From Agrocybe praecox (lineage: Eukaryota; Basidiomycota; Agaricomycetes; Agaricales; Agrocybaceae): a stretch of 64,000 nt of DNA. The notes under the pieces were generated by a model. The model was given only the letters and a program-made list of their open reading frames with translations. It did no database searches and was not told the origin of the DNA. The stretch lies in NCBI GenBank assembly GCA_964017145.1, contig OZ024852.1, positions 1,055,945 through 1,119,944 of the forward strand. Reading direction: 5' to 3'. The position numbers and the translations under genes were made by a program. Within the stretch, counting starts at the first letter, position 1, and every line of letters begins with the position of its first letter. Shown here piece by piece: positions 36,101 to 45,876 of this stretch.

Positions 36101-37299
36101 CACGTGGTCGTCAGCCCCAGCCATCGATACAGACCCAGATGAATGGTCAGTCCCAATCCCAGTCGCGCGGCCGGTCGAGCACGCGCACGTCGTCGACTTC
36201 GTCTTCGTGGGATCGGAATGGTGGTGGTTCGTTGGGAAGCAGCCCGATTGGGAGCCTGAGCCCTGACAGTGGGATGCGATCATCAAGTGCAAGTGGCTTG
36301 GGTGCTGTGCTAAGTGGTTCTGCTGCGGTGCTTGCTGGTGGTGGACGCGTGGATAGGGAGTTGAGGGAGAAGGAGAGGGAAAGGGAACAGCAGGAGAGAG
36401 GCAGAGAGAGGCGAGGAAGGGATAGGACGAGTGGGAAGATGTTGAGTGCTAGTGAGACAGAGAGTTTGGGGAAGGACGATTCATCTGCGACTAGTGTCAA
36501 GTCGGAGGCGTATGAGGCTTCTTCTGTGTCTCATTCGACTTCGAACAGTAATGTTACAGAGTCGAAGAGTACGACCAGCCTGGAGGCTAGCTTTTATAGC
36601 ACGGCGTCCTCGAGTTCGTCGGGGAATAATAGTAACAACAGCACTATTGTTGGTGGTGCGCCGACTATTGTTCCTGCTGGAGTCGTCGAGGACCAGATGG
36701 ATATGGAGATGCAGTATCTGCGTCATGCGGAGGAGGAACAACGCCGTCGTGTGCATCCTACCCCATCGAATTCGCCTGTCACTGCGATTAGGAACATGTT
36801 GCCTTCAGGTGCAGGCGAGTCGTCGGCGTCGGCGTCGAGCACGCCCAACGGCAAAGGGTCGAGTAGTGGAAGTGGTGGTACCACACCGACAGGCGTTAGC
36901 ACGTATTCGTCGCCCTTGTCTGATGCTACGACTGCTCCTACTTCTGTAGGCTCCAATAAGCCTAAATCACGAACACCCTCGCCTGCTCATATGCAACACA
37001 CTCGTGTGCTATCTGGTGGGATCTCTGCATCGCAGCCGTCTCCATCCAAACTTCGCCCACCTCCGCTGATACCCTCCCCGCCTCTTCCCGTGCAGCCCAG
37101 GACATCATTCACTGCCGTGTCTTCGCCCATGAGTCCTACGACCCCGACAAGTACGCCTCCTGCGGCAGTGGTTAGTCAATCAGCTGTCGTCCCTTCTCCC
37201 CCAGCTGTAGGGGAACCGACGATAGTAGCCAAGGCTGTTGGTGTCGTTTCTAGTGCTGGAGCGTTCTTTGGTCTTTGGGGAGGTGCTGGGGGGATGTGA
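33189..37299 (+). CDS. REG1-like PP1 regulatory subunit with GATA-like (DUF1752) domain
   Basis: Three exons, 33189-33451, 33517-34311 and 34368-37299, give 1329 aa. Seen: an N-terminal block with VDYLSHQWEEEDVWRSWR, RLENASWRTWWK and SPETLNWLKDSDVTWLYGP (residues about 30-105), the DUF1752 domain of fungal AreA/Reg1-type proteins. Near residue 305, KKKHISFNTFVEQCIAIE resembles the Reg1 PP1-docking region, with KHISF fitting the RVxF consensus. After it come an acidic run (EEEDEEDDDD) and about 900 residues rich in Ser, Thr, Pro, Gly and Arg, predicted disordered. Family knowledge: Reg1 directs PP1 (Glc7) to Snf1 kinase and maintains glucose repression. Inference: the same role here. The long tail is unusual, and its low-complexity repeats create large shadow frames on the opposite strand. 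Confidence 0.82.
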
Positions 37300-39338
37300 G
37301 CAATAGCGAGTTCGGTTATATCCGTCTTTTTCTCTCTCTCTCTCTCAATTTATCACCCCCGCAATTTGAAACGGAATCAATACACCACGCGCCCCCCTTC
37401 CTGTTGTATCATCAACTATGTCGCTTTTTTTGACCATCTGCATCTTCTTTCACTCCTTGTCTGGCACCCCTTTCTTTAGTCTCCGGCAGTGGTTTAATTT
37501 AGGCCATCTTTTTTCCGCCGGAGGCAGGCATATTGTGCTGTGTTGCCGTTGCGGAAGGAAAACCTATCATCGGCGTGGATATTTTTCTCTCTCCCTCTAT
37601 TCTCGTGGATCTTCTCTCATCCGACCATTGGCTCCTCCACATTCATCGCCATTACCTCCGAGTTCACGCCATTTGTTCTCATTTTCCCTATAAATATCCT
37701 TTCACGCACGCAAGGCATACCTCATTCCATTATCTGATACCAACCACATCATCCATTTTCACCGCTGGCGCAGTGAGATGAGCAGTATATAGCAATATAT
37801 TCTTTCTTACCTTTCACTTCCTTTCCTTTCACTTTCCTTTCCTTTTTTTATCCCTTCCGTTCACTACCACCACCACCATGTAGTTTTTTCGTAATTTTAT
37901 TAACGAACTAGCAGCATTCCTTATTTACTTACCATACCTTACCCTTAGGCCTTACATCCGTCATCGTTGAAAAGAAATAATTCTTGTAATGTCTTGCATA
38001 GCTCTTGGTTTTCTCTTTTTCTTTCTACTTCTGTTTTGGTTATGTTGTTTTTGTTTTTTGTCCGCACGGCACCACACGACACGATTCCATCGTATGTATC
38101 ATTAGCACAGCTACGTATATATACTAAACTTGTATTTCTCATGGACTTGCATTATATATTCTGCATTTTTTTGGCGTTATATTTGTTTTGGGAGGGTATG
38201 CATTGTCGGCTCAGGATGTGCGGAATTTTTCTCTAGATAGTAAATTTGGATATGAGTATGCAAAAATAAGGAAACTTTGGTGGGAGCGCGGAAGGAGACT
38301 GATAGCGAAGGAATGGAAGGAAACTTAGAGCAGGTAAGGTTCCTTTGAATACCTAAACTTCCATATGAGAGAATACTCGTGTAAGTGTGTACTATCCTGG
38401 GTAGTCGTATTTCTGTGAATATCTTCTCTATTTCTATTTAAGTCGTCCCTAAATAAATGCATTTTATTCAGGTGTTGGAGTGGACCTATAAATTGCCCTG
38501 CTGGCGGCCTTTGACTTTTTTTCTTCTCTCTTTGCTTCCCGGTACACCGTGCATGCATGGATAGATTCCGATTCGTTCGTATAGTCCTTTTAATGTTCTT
38601 TGCTTCTCAGACCGGTTGGAAGTGGAGTCGGCAAGATGGTGATGGCCAAGTATATTTATGTGATGAGTAAAAATTGCCTTTGTATCCAAAATAGTCGACA
38701 GTTTTTTCTAGGTGCTGACATGAACAGGTAAACTAGAAGTACTTCAATGGAAGTCGGACGCCCTCATCCGTCTGAAGTACCGCGGTTTTTTCTTGAACCT
38801 ATTGGATTTATTTTGGTCTCAAGCAGCGTTTTGTCAGTTTGGCAGTCATCGTCAGCAACGCTGGCATTGCCAATGGCTCAAGTTGCGACCGTCGCGTGGA
38901 TGTCGCGTGACGTCATTTTTTCATTTAAACCAAGTTGGCATTCCGCCTTTCCAAATCAGGCTCGATCCCGCCCCCGCCTCTTCGCACTGGGCCGGAGTCA
39001 GCTCAAAAACTGTAGGTTTGTCTCTGAAACGAGCCATTTTATGAGCTGGCTCACCCGCCCTGACGGATCTCCCCCCCCCCCGCCCGTAGTATGATCCACG
39101 AACCGGCTATCGAGCGAACCGAACTGCGTCGAAGCTCAGTGGAACTCCATAATTTCTCTTTGAATCCTCTTCATCTTCCATGCGTTTCGGCGATCTATCG
39201 ATCAATCCGAATGTCTACCCTGATACAAGTAGTCTTTGATAAATTTCAGGGCAAAAAATAATTTTCATAAATTTCTTCTGACAGTATTTTCATTTCATAA
39301 TTGTGTATAGTATCAGCACATATTCGTAGTATATTAGA
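37300..39338. other. Intergenic, 3' flank of REG1-like gene and start of the BVMO block
   Basis: Pyrimidine-rich and A/T-rich DNA without a recognisable gene. It contains the source copy of a 100-bp repeat (37894-37993). The segment from about 37994 to 39211 has no counterpart in the duplicated unit downstream, whereas 39212-39338 does. Confidence 0.5.
37894..37993. repeat. 100-bp direct repeat, copy A (downstream of REG1-like gene)
   Basis: Matches 42364-42463 along its whole length with about six substitutions by eye. Shared landmarks are AGCATTCCTTATTTACTTAC and AAAGAAATAATTCTTGTAAT. Confidence 0.85.
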
Positions 39339-41261
39339 TCAATCTCCTTTCCAAATCGACTGAGCCGGTTCTTTTTCTAACGACGAACGCACGAACGTCC
39401 CAGACTTCGTGAGCTCCTTCCTCCGCTTGGCCCTGCTCATATACGGTCCATCATCCTCATTCCGAACATAATATGCCCAATCCGCGGTCATATCCACCTC
39501 TGTCTGTGAGAATCCGTTCCCTAGGTACGAGAACCTGTTCCCGTTGTACTTGACTTCCCAATCGTCGTATCGCGGCTGGTCAAGCGCCTCGATATAATGC
39601 AATGTGCTGCCCGGCCAAATAGCGGTGATACGTCCAGAGACGCTGTTCTTCTTGTACCACGAGCTGCACTCCTCTTGCCATATCGTGCTTTTCATAAAGT
39701 TGTCGGTGTGCTCGATAAAGTCGTTGACTGCTTCTTGTTTGGGAGTGAAGCTGTGGATGTTTTCGGTCTGCCACCTGTCGATGAATTTGAGAATGTAGTC
39801 TGCTGCACTTTCTAAATATTGTTGAAATAAGAGATGAGAAACTTATTCATGTAATGCGCAAGTAAATTGCTCACCGATAAAGCTGAGAACGGGGCCGTTG
39901 CCGACAGGACTGTTCGGTCCAATGAACACGAAATAGTTCGGGAACTCAGCAGCAGCCAACCCGAGATACGAGTCTGACTCCTGCGCCCACGCATCCGACA
40001 GACTGACGCCATTCCTGCCAATAATCGGGAAGCGTGGTCTGTACGAATTATCAAACCCCGTCGCACAAATCAGCACATCGACAGGATACTCCTTCCCATC
40101 GCCGCCAATACACCCCTTTTCCGTAACCTCTTTTATCTGTCCATAAACGACCTCCACCTTGTCCAAGCTGAGCGTCTCGAGGTAGTTGATCCCCGGTGTG
40201 AGTCGACGACAGCCTACACCCCAGTTGGGTATGAGAATCTTCTCGAGCTGTTCATTGTTCAGCGCAGCTTTCATCATCTTCGTCATGTTATCCCGCGTAG
40301 TTTTTTGTGCTTCCGAACCCGTTATGAAGATAGGGAAGAACGTGCCATTGAGGGTGCCCTCTGTCTCCTTGCGGAATGTGAGGAGTGCTTCAGGGTCGGT
40401 TTCGAATGTGTGGCGTTCCTCAGGCGTGTACACGTGCTGCGCTAGTCCTTGGACTGGAGAGACCCAGGTTGAAGAGCGGATAAAGGTGGTTATTTTGTTC
40501 ACTATTGGATGAATTGCTGGGAGAACCTGAATTGCCGATGAGCTACGCAGCAAAATATGGTCAGATAGGACGAACGATTGAACGACATTGGATATCATCT
40601 TACCCATTTCCAATTAAGCCAACGTGTTTGTCTTTTAGGTCGACCGAAGCATCCCATGCCGCCGTATGTAACAATTGGCCCTTATAGGAGTCGAAACTAG
40701 GAATATCCGGCCACTTCCAAGCATTGAGCACACCAGAGGCATTGATGAGAATGTCGCACTCGTCATGTATAGTCCTTTTTCCTTTAACATCGAGAACATC
40801 AACAGCCCATTTACCCTCTTTCTCATTCCAGATAGCTTTGGTGACTTTGTGGTTAAGCTTGCAGTACTTGAGAAGATCGTACTTGGTGGCGAAGCGCTCA
40901 AAGTACTGCCGAATCTCTGCTGAGCCAGCATAGGTAGATGACCAGCTCGGGTTGGGCTCGAAGCTCCATGTATATGTGTGTGCGGGGATGTCACAGGCAC
41001 ATCTGAGAATTAAAAAGCATTAGAACATTTGACGAGCTACATGAAAGTCAGGGAGGACCCATACCCTGGATATTTGTTCTCGTACCAAGTCCCGGAAATC
41101 TGGTTGTTCTTCTCGTACAGTGTAAGGCTGAAATTCTCGAATGATCTCTGGAGTTTGTATGCCAGAAGTAGACCAGAGGCACCGGCACCGATACAGATTA
41201 TCTTCACATGTCGTTCAGAGTGAATTGGCTTTTGCAAGATAGATGGTTTTGCGTGGGACAT
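39339..41261 (-). CDS. Baeyer-Villiger-type flavin monooxygenase (BVMO-3)
   Basis: Four exons: 41261-41065, 41002-40604, 40542-39875, 39811-39339, giving 578 aa. I chose the ATG at 41261 (MSHAKPSILQKP) rather than an in-frame ATG 13 codons upstream, because it aligns with the start of BVMO-4 and leaves a TATA-like TATATA about 40 bp upstream. Motifs: GAGASG, GTWYENKYPG, YKGQLLHTAAWDASVD, GNGSSA and ATGFD. The last glycine of the second Rossmann motif is Ala, unlike BVMO-1. Exon 3 is 3 nt longer than in the other paralogues. It is near-identical to BVMO-4 along exons, introns and both flanks, so the pair is a recent tandem duplication. Substrate unknown. Confidence 0.88.
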
Positions 41262-42250
41262 GGTTGAATTGATAGAGTATTTGTTGGCCACTAGGTCCAA
41301 TATATAGAAAGCCTTTGTGGCTATACATACCCTGTTTCGTTCTTTGTTGTATGTGGCCTATATGGTGATCCTAGGTGTGCATCATTCTATTCCAGAGGCC
41401 CGACAACACGATGGTGTATCAAAAACAAGGTCAAATGACCTTTATACTTGTATTTTCAGCTCTGCACCCACTAAACAGTACCGGCAGCATCATTCTTCAT
41501 TTTTCTGGTTTCTTTCAAATTCGCATGGACGTACACTCGCAGTTGATCTCTGTCAATTCTCGTATTCGAACCCTTGAACGTTCTTGTAGATTGTCAGGCC
41601 GTATCACTTTCATGATATCCCGTGCCATACGGAGGTTTGATTTGTGAAAGAGGAATGAGAGAAGAGGAGAGAAAGCGGCTGAGATGTGATCACTTTTGAT
41701 GGTTTCGGAACTTCTCGTGTGTAGGAGATAAGATTAGTTTAGTTTGCGGATCAAAACGTCGGCGACAAATGTCCAACTGGCGACTTGCGACTTGAACAAT
41801 TGGCGACTTGACACTTGAGCTTGAGCGCTTGAAGTTTGATCACGATCAATGATCATGGCGTTGCAAGGAATGCATGAAGCAGCGAGAACGTCACTCCATT
41901 GCGTTGGACGTCGTGCTCGTCACTCGTCGAGCGCAAATTCCGCTGTCGTAGCGGATAACGACGAGCTCGTCGCGGTGACTCAAAGTTCACCATCAACAAA
42001 TCCTTCCAGGATTCGACAATACATGAACATAATCATCGAGGCTACTTGCAACAGTCGCATCAATACGCCATGGACCTACATAAACTCAAACTTTACGTCC
42101 GTCTTCATGATTGGCACTATTTTGCAGCGCTCTGGGAAGCTACCAGTGCATGTCTATGACATGCCGAACTTCTGAGGCACCTCATGCGAAAACGATTACC
42201 TCTTTTAAAAGGGCGGATGATCCTACAATGGCTCACTGACTGCAAACACC

Positions 42251-42355
42251 ATGCCCATGCTTGAAGGAAAACCAGTCGAGTACCTCCATCTTCTCAGCCG
42301 CGCAAATCCAGGCCTATTCACGAAGAAGGACATGTTAAAATCATATGCATCGGAG
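42251..42355 (+). pseudogene. 5' fragment of a BVMO-5-like gene, cut at a duplication junction
   Basis: From the initiator ATG region it matches the first 30 or so codons of BVMO-5 (45877 onward), including the text for GHVKIICIG as far as ATGCATCGGAG. The match then ends abruptly. Small indels already break the frame: an extra CATGCT-like insertion after the start, and a lost base. The upstream TATA-like box is also altered (TTTTAAAAG instead of TTATAAAAG). Confidence 0.8.
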
Positions 42356-42363
42356 GGGGCAAA

Positions 42364-42463
42364 TTTTATTGACGAACTAGTAGCATTCCTTATTTACTTA
42401 CCATACCTTACCCTTAGGCCTCACATCCATCATCGTCGAAAAGAAATAATTCTTGTAATGTCA
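42364..42463. repeat. 100-bp direct repeat, copy B (inside the BVMO block)
   Basis: Copy of 37894-37993. It sits between the BVMO-5-like 5' scrap and the 3' flank of BVMO-4, marking the tandem-duplication junction. Confidence 0.85.
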
Positions 42464-42577
42464 TGCCTACCCTGATACGAGTAATATTCAAGGCAAATTA
42501 TTTTCATAATTTTCTTCTGATGGTATTTTTATTTCATAATTGTGTATAGTATCAGCACTCATTCGTAGTATGTTAGA

Positions 42578-44496
42578 TCATTCTCCTTTCCCAATCAACT
42601 GAGCCGAATCCTTCTCTGACGAACGCACGATCGTCCCAGATTTCGTGAGCTCCTTCCTCCGCTTGGCCCTGCTCATATATAGTCCGTCATCCTCATTCCG
42701 AACATAATATGCCCAATCCGCAGTCATATCCACCTCTGTCTGTGAGAATCCGTTCCCTAGGTACGAAAATCTGTTCCCGTTGTACTTGACTTCCCAATCG
42801 TCGTATCGCGGCTGGTCAAGCGCCTCGATATAGTGCAATGTGCTGCCCGGCCAAATAGCGGTGATACGTCCAGAGACGCTGTTCTTCTTGTACCACGAGC
42901 TACACTCCTCTTGCCATATCGTGCCTTTCATGAAGTTGTCGGTGTGCTCGATAAAGTCGTCGACTGCTTCTTGTTTGGGAGTGAAGCTGTGGATGTTTTC
43001 GGTCTGCCACCTGTCGATGAATTTGAGGATGTAATCTGCTGCACTTTCTAAATATTGTTGAAATAAGATACGAGAAACTTATTCATGTGATGCGCAAGTA
43101 AATTACTCACCGATAAAGCTGAGGACGGGGCCGTTGCCGACAGGACTGTTCGGTCCAATGAACACGAAATAGTTCGGGAACTCAGCAACAGCCAACCCGA
43201 GATACGAGTCTGACTCCTGCGCCCACGCATCCGACAGACTGACGCCATTCCTGCCAATAATCGGGAAGCGTGGTCTGTATGAATTATCAAACCCCGTCGC
43301 ACAAATCAGCACATCGACAGGATACTCCTTCCCATCTCCACCAATACACCCCTTCTCTGTCACCTCTTTTATCTGTCCATAAACGACCTCCACCTTGTCC
43401 GAACTGAGCGTCTCGAGGTAGTTGATCCCCGGTGTGAGTCGACGACAGCCTACGCCCCAGTTGGGGATGAGAATCTTCTCGAGCTGTTCGTTGTTCAGCG
43501 CAGCTTTCATCATCTTCGTCATGTTATCCCGCGTCGTTTTTTGTGCTTCCGAACCCGTTATGAAGATAGGGAAGAACGTGCCGTTGAGGGTGCTTTCTGT
43601 CTCCTTGCGGAATTTGAGGAGTGCTTCTGGGTCGTTTTTGAATGTGTGGCGTTCCTCTGGCGTGTACACATGCTGCGCTAGTCCTTGGACTGGAGAGACC
43701 CAGGTTGAAGAGCGGATAAAGGTGGTTATTTTGTTCACTATTGGATGAATTGCTGGGAGAACCTGAATTGCCGATGAGCTACGCAGCAAAATATGGTCAG
43801 ATAGGACGAACGATTGAACGACATTGGATATCATCTTACCCATTTCCAATTAAGCCAACGTGTTTGTCTTTTAGGTCGACCGAAGCATCCCATGCCGCCG
43901 TATGTAACAATTGGCCCTTATAGGAGTCGAAACTAGGAATATCCGGCCACTTCCAAGCATTGAGCACACCAGAGGCATTGATGAGAATGTCGCACTCGTC
44001 ATGTATAGTCCTTTCTCCTTTAACATCGAGAATGTCAACAGCCCATTTACCCTCTTTCTCATTCCAAATAGCTCTAGTGACTTTGTAGTTAAGCTTGCAG
44101 TACTTGAGAAGATCGTACTTGCTCGCGAAGCGCTCAAAGTACTGCCGAATTTCTGCTGAGCCAGCATAGGTAGATGACCAGCTCGGGTTGGGCTCGAAGC
44201 TCCATGTATATGTGTGTGCGGGGACGTCACAAGCACATCTGAAAATGAGAAAGCATTAGAACGTTTGACGAGCATATGAAAGTCAGGGAAAACCCATACC
44301 CTGGATATTTGTTCTCGTACCAAGTCCCAGAAATCTGGTTGTTCTTCTCGTACAGTGTAAGGCTGAAATTCTCGAATGATCTCTGGAGCTTGTATGCCAG
44401 AAGTAGACCAGAGGCACCGGCACCGATACATATTATCTTCACATGTCGTTCAGAGTGAATTGGTTTTTGCAAGATAGATGGTTTTGCGTCGGTCAT
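42578..44496 (-). CDS. Baeyer-Villiger-type flavin monooxygenase (BVMO-4)
   Basis: Four exons: 44496-44300, 44238-43840, 43778-43111, 43047-42578, giving 577 aa. Motifs as in BVMO-3, including the Ala in place of the last Gly of the second GxGxxG motif. Differences from BVMO-3 are scattered single substitutions plus one codon near the C-terminus. TATATA at about 44537-44542 lies some 42 bp upstream of the start. It is transcribed divergently from BVMO-5; the spacer between them carries a decayed BVMO exon. It is the product of the tandem duplication described at 42364. Confidence 0.88.
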
Positions 44497-45298
44497 GGTT
44501 TAAGTTGATAGAGTACTTGTTGGCGACTAAGTCCAATATATAGGAAGCGTTTGTGGTTATACATGCCCTGCTTAGTGCCCTGCTTCGTGCTTTGTCATAT
44601 ACGAGGCATATATGGTGTTCAAGGAGCCGGCTCCGAAAATTGACAGAGATCAACTGCGGGTGTCCGTCCATGGGAATTTGAAGGAGACCAAAAAAATGAA
44701 AATTGGTGCTGCCGGTGGTGTGCGTAACCGTGCGGCAACAAGTTCACTCCGCTGTTTAGTGCGTGTAGGGCTGGAAATATAACCATAAAGGTCATTTGGC
44801 CTTGTTTTTAGTACATCGTCAATGGTGTCGTCGGGCCTCTAGAATGAAATAATCCACACCTCTCGTTCTTGTAGAGTTTCAGGCCATATGAGTCACTTTC
44901 ATAGGTCCGTACTATGAGGGGTTTTGTTCTAGATTCCTGCGCTTATATGGCATGTTAAGAAGGAAGAATATCCGGTATGCTCAGTCAGCGTCCTTGGATT
45001 TGTAAAGGAGAAATGAGAAAACAAGAGAGAAAGCGGTTGAGGTGTGATCACTTTTGATGGTTCGGAACTATGTAAGAGATAAGATTAGATTGCGGATCAA
45101 AACGTCGGGGACAATGGGCCCCTTGCCCAACAGTCAACTGGCGACATTGTCGACTTGATCAATGATCATAGCATTGCAAGGAATGCATGAAGCAGCGAGA
45201 ACCTTACTCCATCGCGTTGGACGTCGTGCTCGTCACTCGTCGAGCGCGAGTCGCGCTGTCTTAATCGATGACGACGAGCTCGTCGCGGTGACTCAAAC

Positions 45299-45525
45299 AG
45301 CAAAGAATATACTGTTGACGTATAAATCTGCGCCACTGGACTCGATGGCACGTCTTACGATTTCCTATCGTCGGGGAAACGGTCCCAAAATCAGCGAAGC
45401 ATGGGCGAACGAAGCTGAAGATAGTTCAGGCTGGCTACTCATAATTTCCCCAATTATCTCATAGGCCCAAATAGCCCAATTGGAAAGGGTTCTGTTCTTC
45501 TTGCTGTTGGCGAGTTTCATTTTGA
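45299..45525 (+). pseudogene. Relic of a BVMO exon 3
   Basis: From CTGTTGACGTATAAATCTG onward it follows the exon 3 end of BVMO-6 (49690-49915): ICATGFDTSY region, DAWANEAE region, IGPNSPIGNG region. It then continues into the first bases of intron 3 (GAGTTTCATTTTGAC). An in-frame stop, several indels and loss of the donor GT (now GC) show it is dead. Extension into intron sequence shows DNA-level duplication rather than retrocopying. Confidence 0.8.
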
Positions 45526-45829
45526 CCTTTAATAACGAAGTCGATGATATTCTGACGTGTATTTCTCCAGCGAAACCATCTTGGTTTGCGAAAGTAGAGC
45601 TGTATGCAGGTTCTCCATCAACAAATCCTTCCGGGATTCGACAATACATGAACATAATCATCGAGGCTACTTGCAACAGTCGCATCAATACGCCATGGAC
45701 CTACATAAATTCAAACTTTACATTCATCTTCATGATTGGCACTATTTTTGCAGCGCTCTGGGAAGCTATCGGTGCACATCTATGACGTGCCGAACTTCTG
45801 AGGCAACTCATGCGAAAACGGTTACCTCT

Positions 45830-45836
45830 TATAAAA
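45830..45836 (+). promoter_or_regulatory. TATA box of BVMO-5
   Basis: TATAAAA, 41-47 bp upstream of the start codon at 45877. Confidence 0.55.
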
Positions 45837-45876
45837 GGGCGGATGATCCTACGGTGGCTTACTCACTGCGAACACC

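Larger units (their letters stand above)
41262..42577. other. Duplicated spacer between BVMO-3 and BVMO-4
   Basis: Homologous to the spacer at 44497-45876 but with internal losses. It contains a 5' scrap of a BVMO-5-like gene (42251-42355), the repeat copy at 42364-42463, and the 3' flank of BVMO-4, which matches the 3' flank of BVMO-3. Confidence 0.6.
44497..45876. promoter_or_regulatory. Divergent spacer between BVMO-4 and BVMO-5
   Basis: Shared promoter region of two divergent genes: TATATA near 44537 for BVMO-4 and TATAAAA at 45830-45836 for BVMO-5. Much of it is repeated at 41300-42240 (for example 45162-45300 against 41849-41990). It contains the exon relic at 45299-45525. Confidence 0.5.

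Noticed and set aside
34560..36949. Several 90-220 codon frames on both strands inside the REG1-like gene
   Set aside because: Shadow frames created by Ser/Thr/Gly low-complexity codons; no motifs, and the true frame is continuous for 977 codons.
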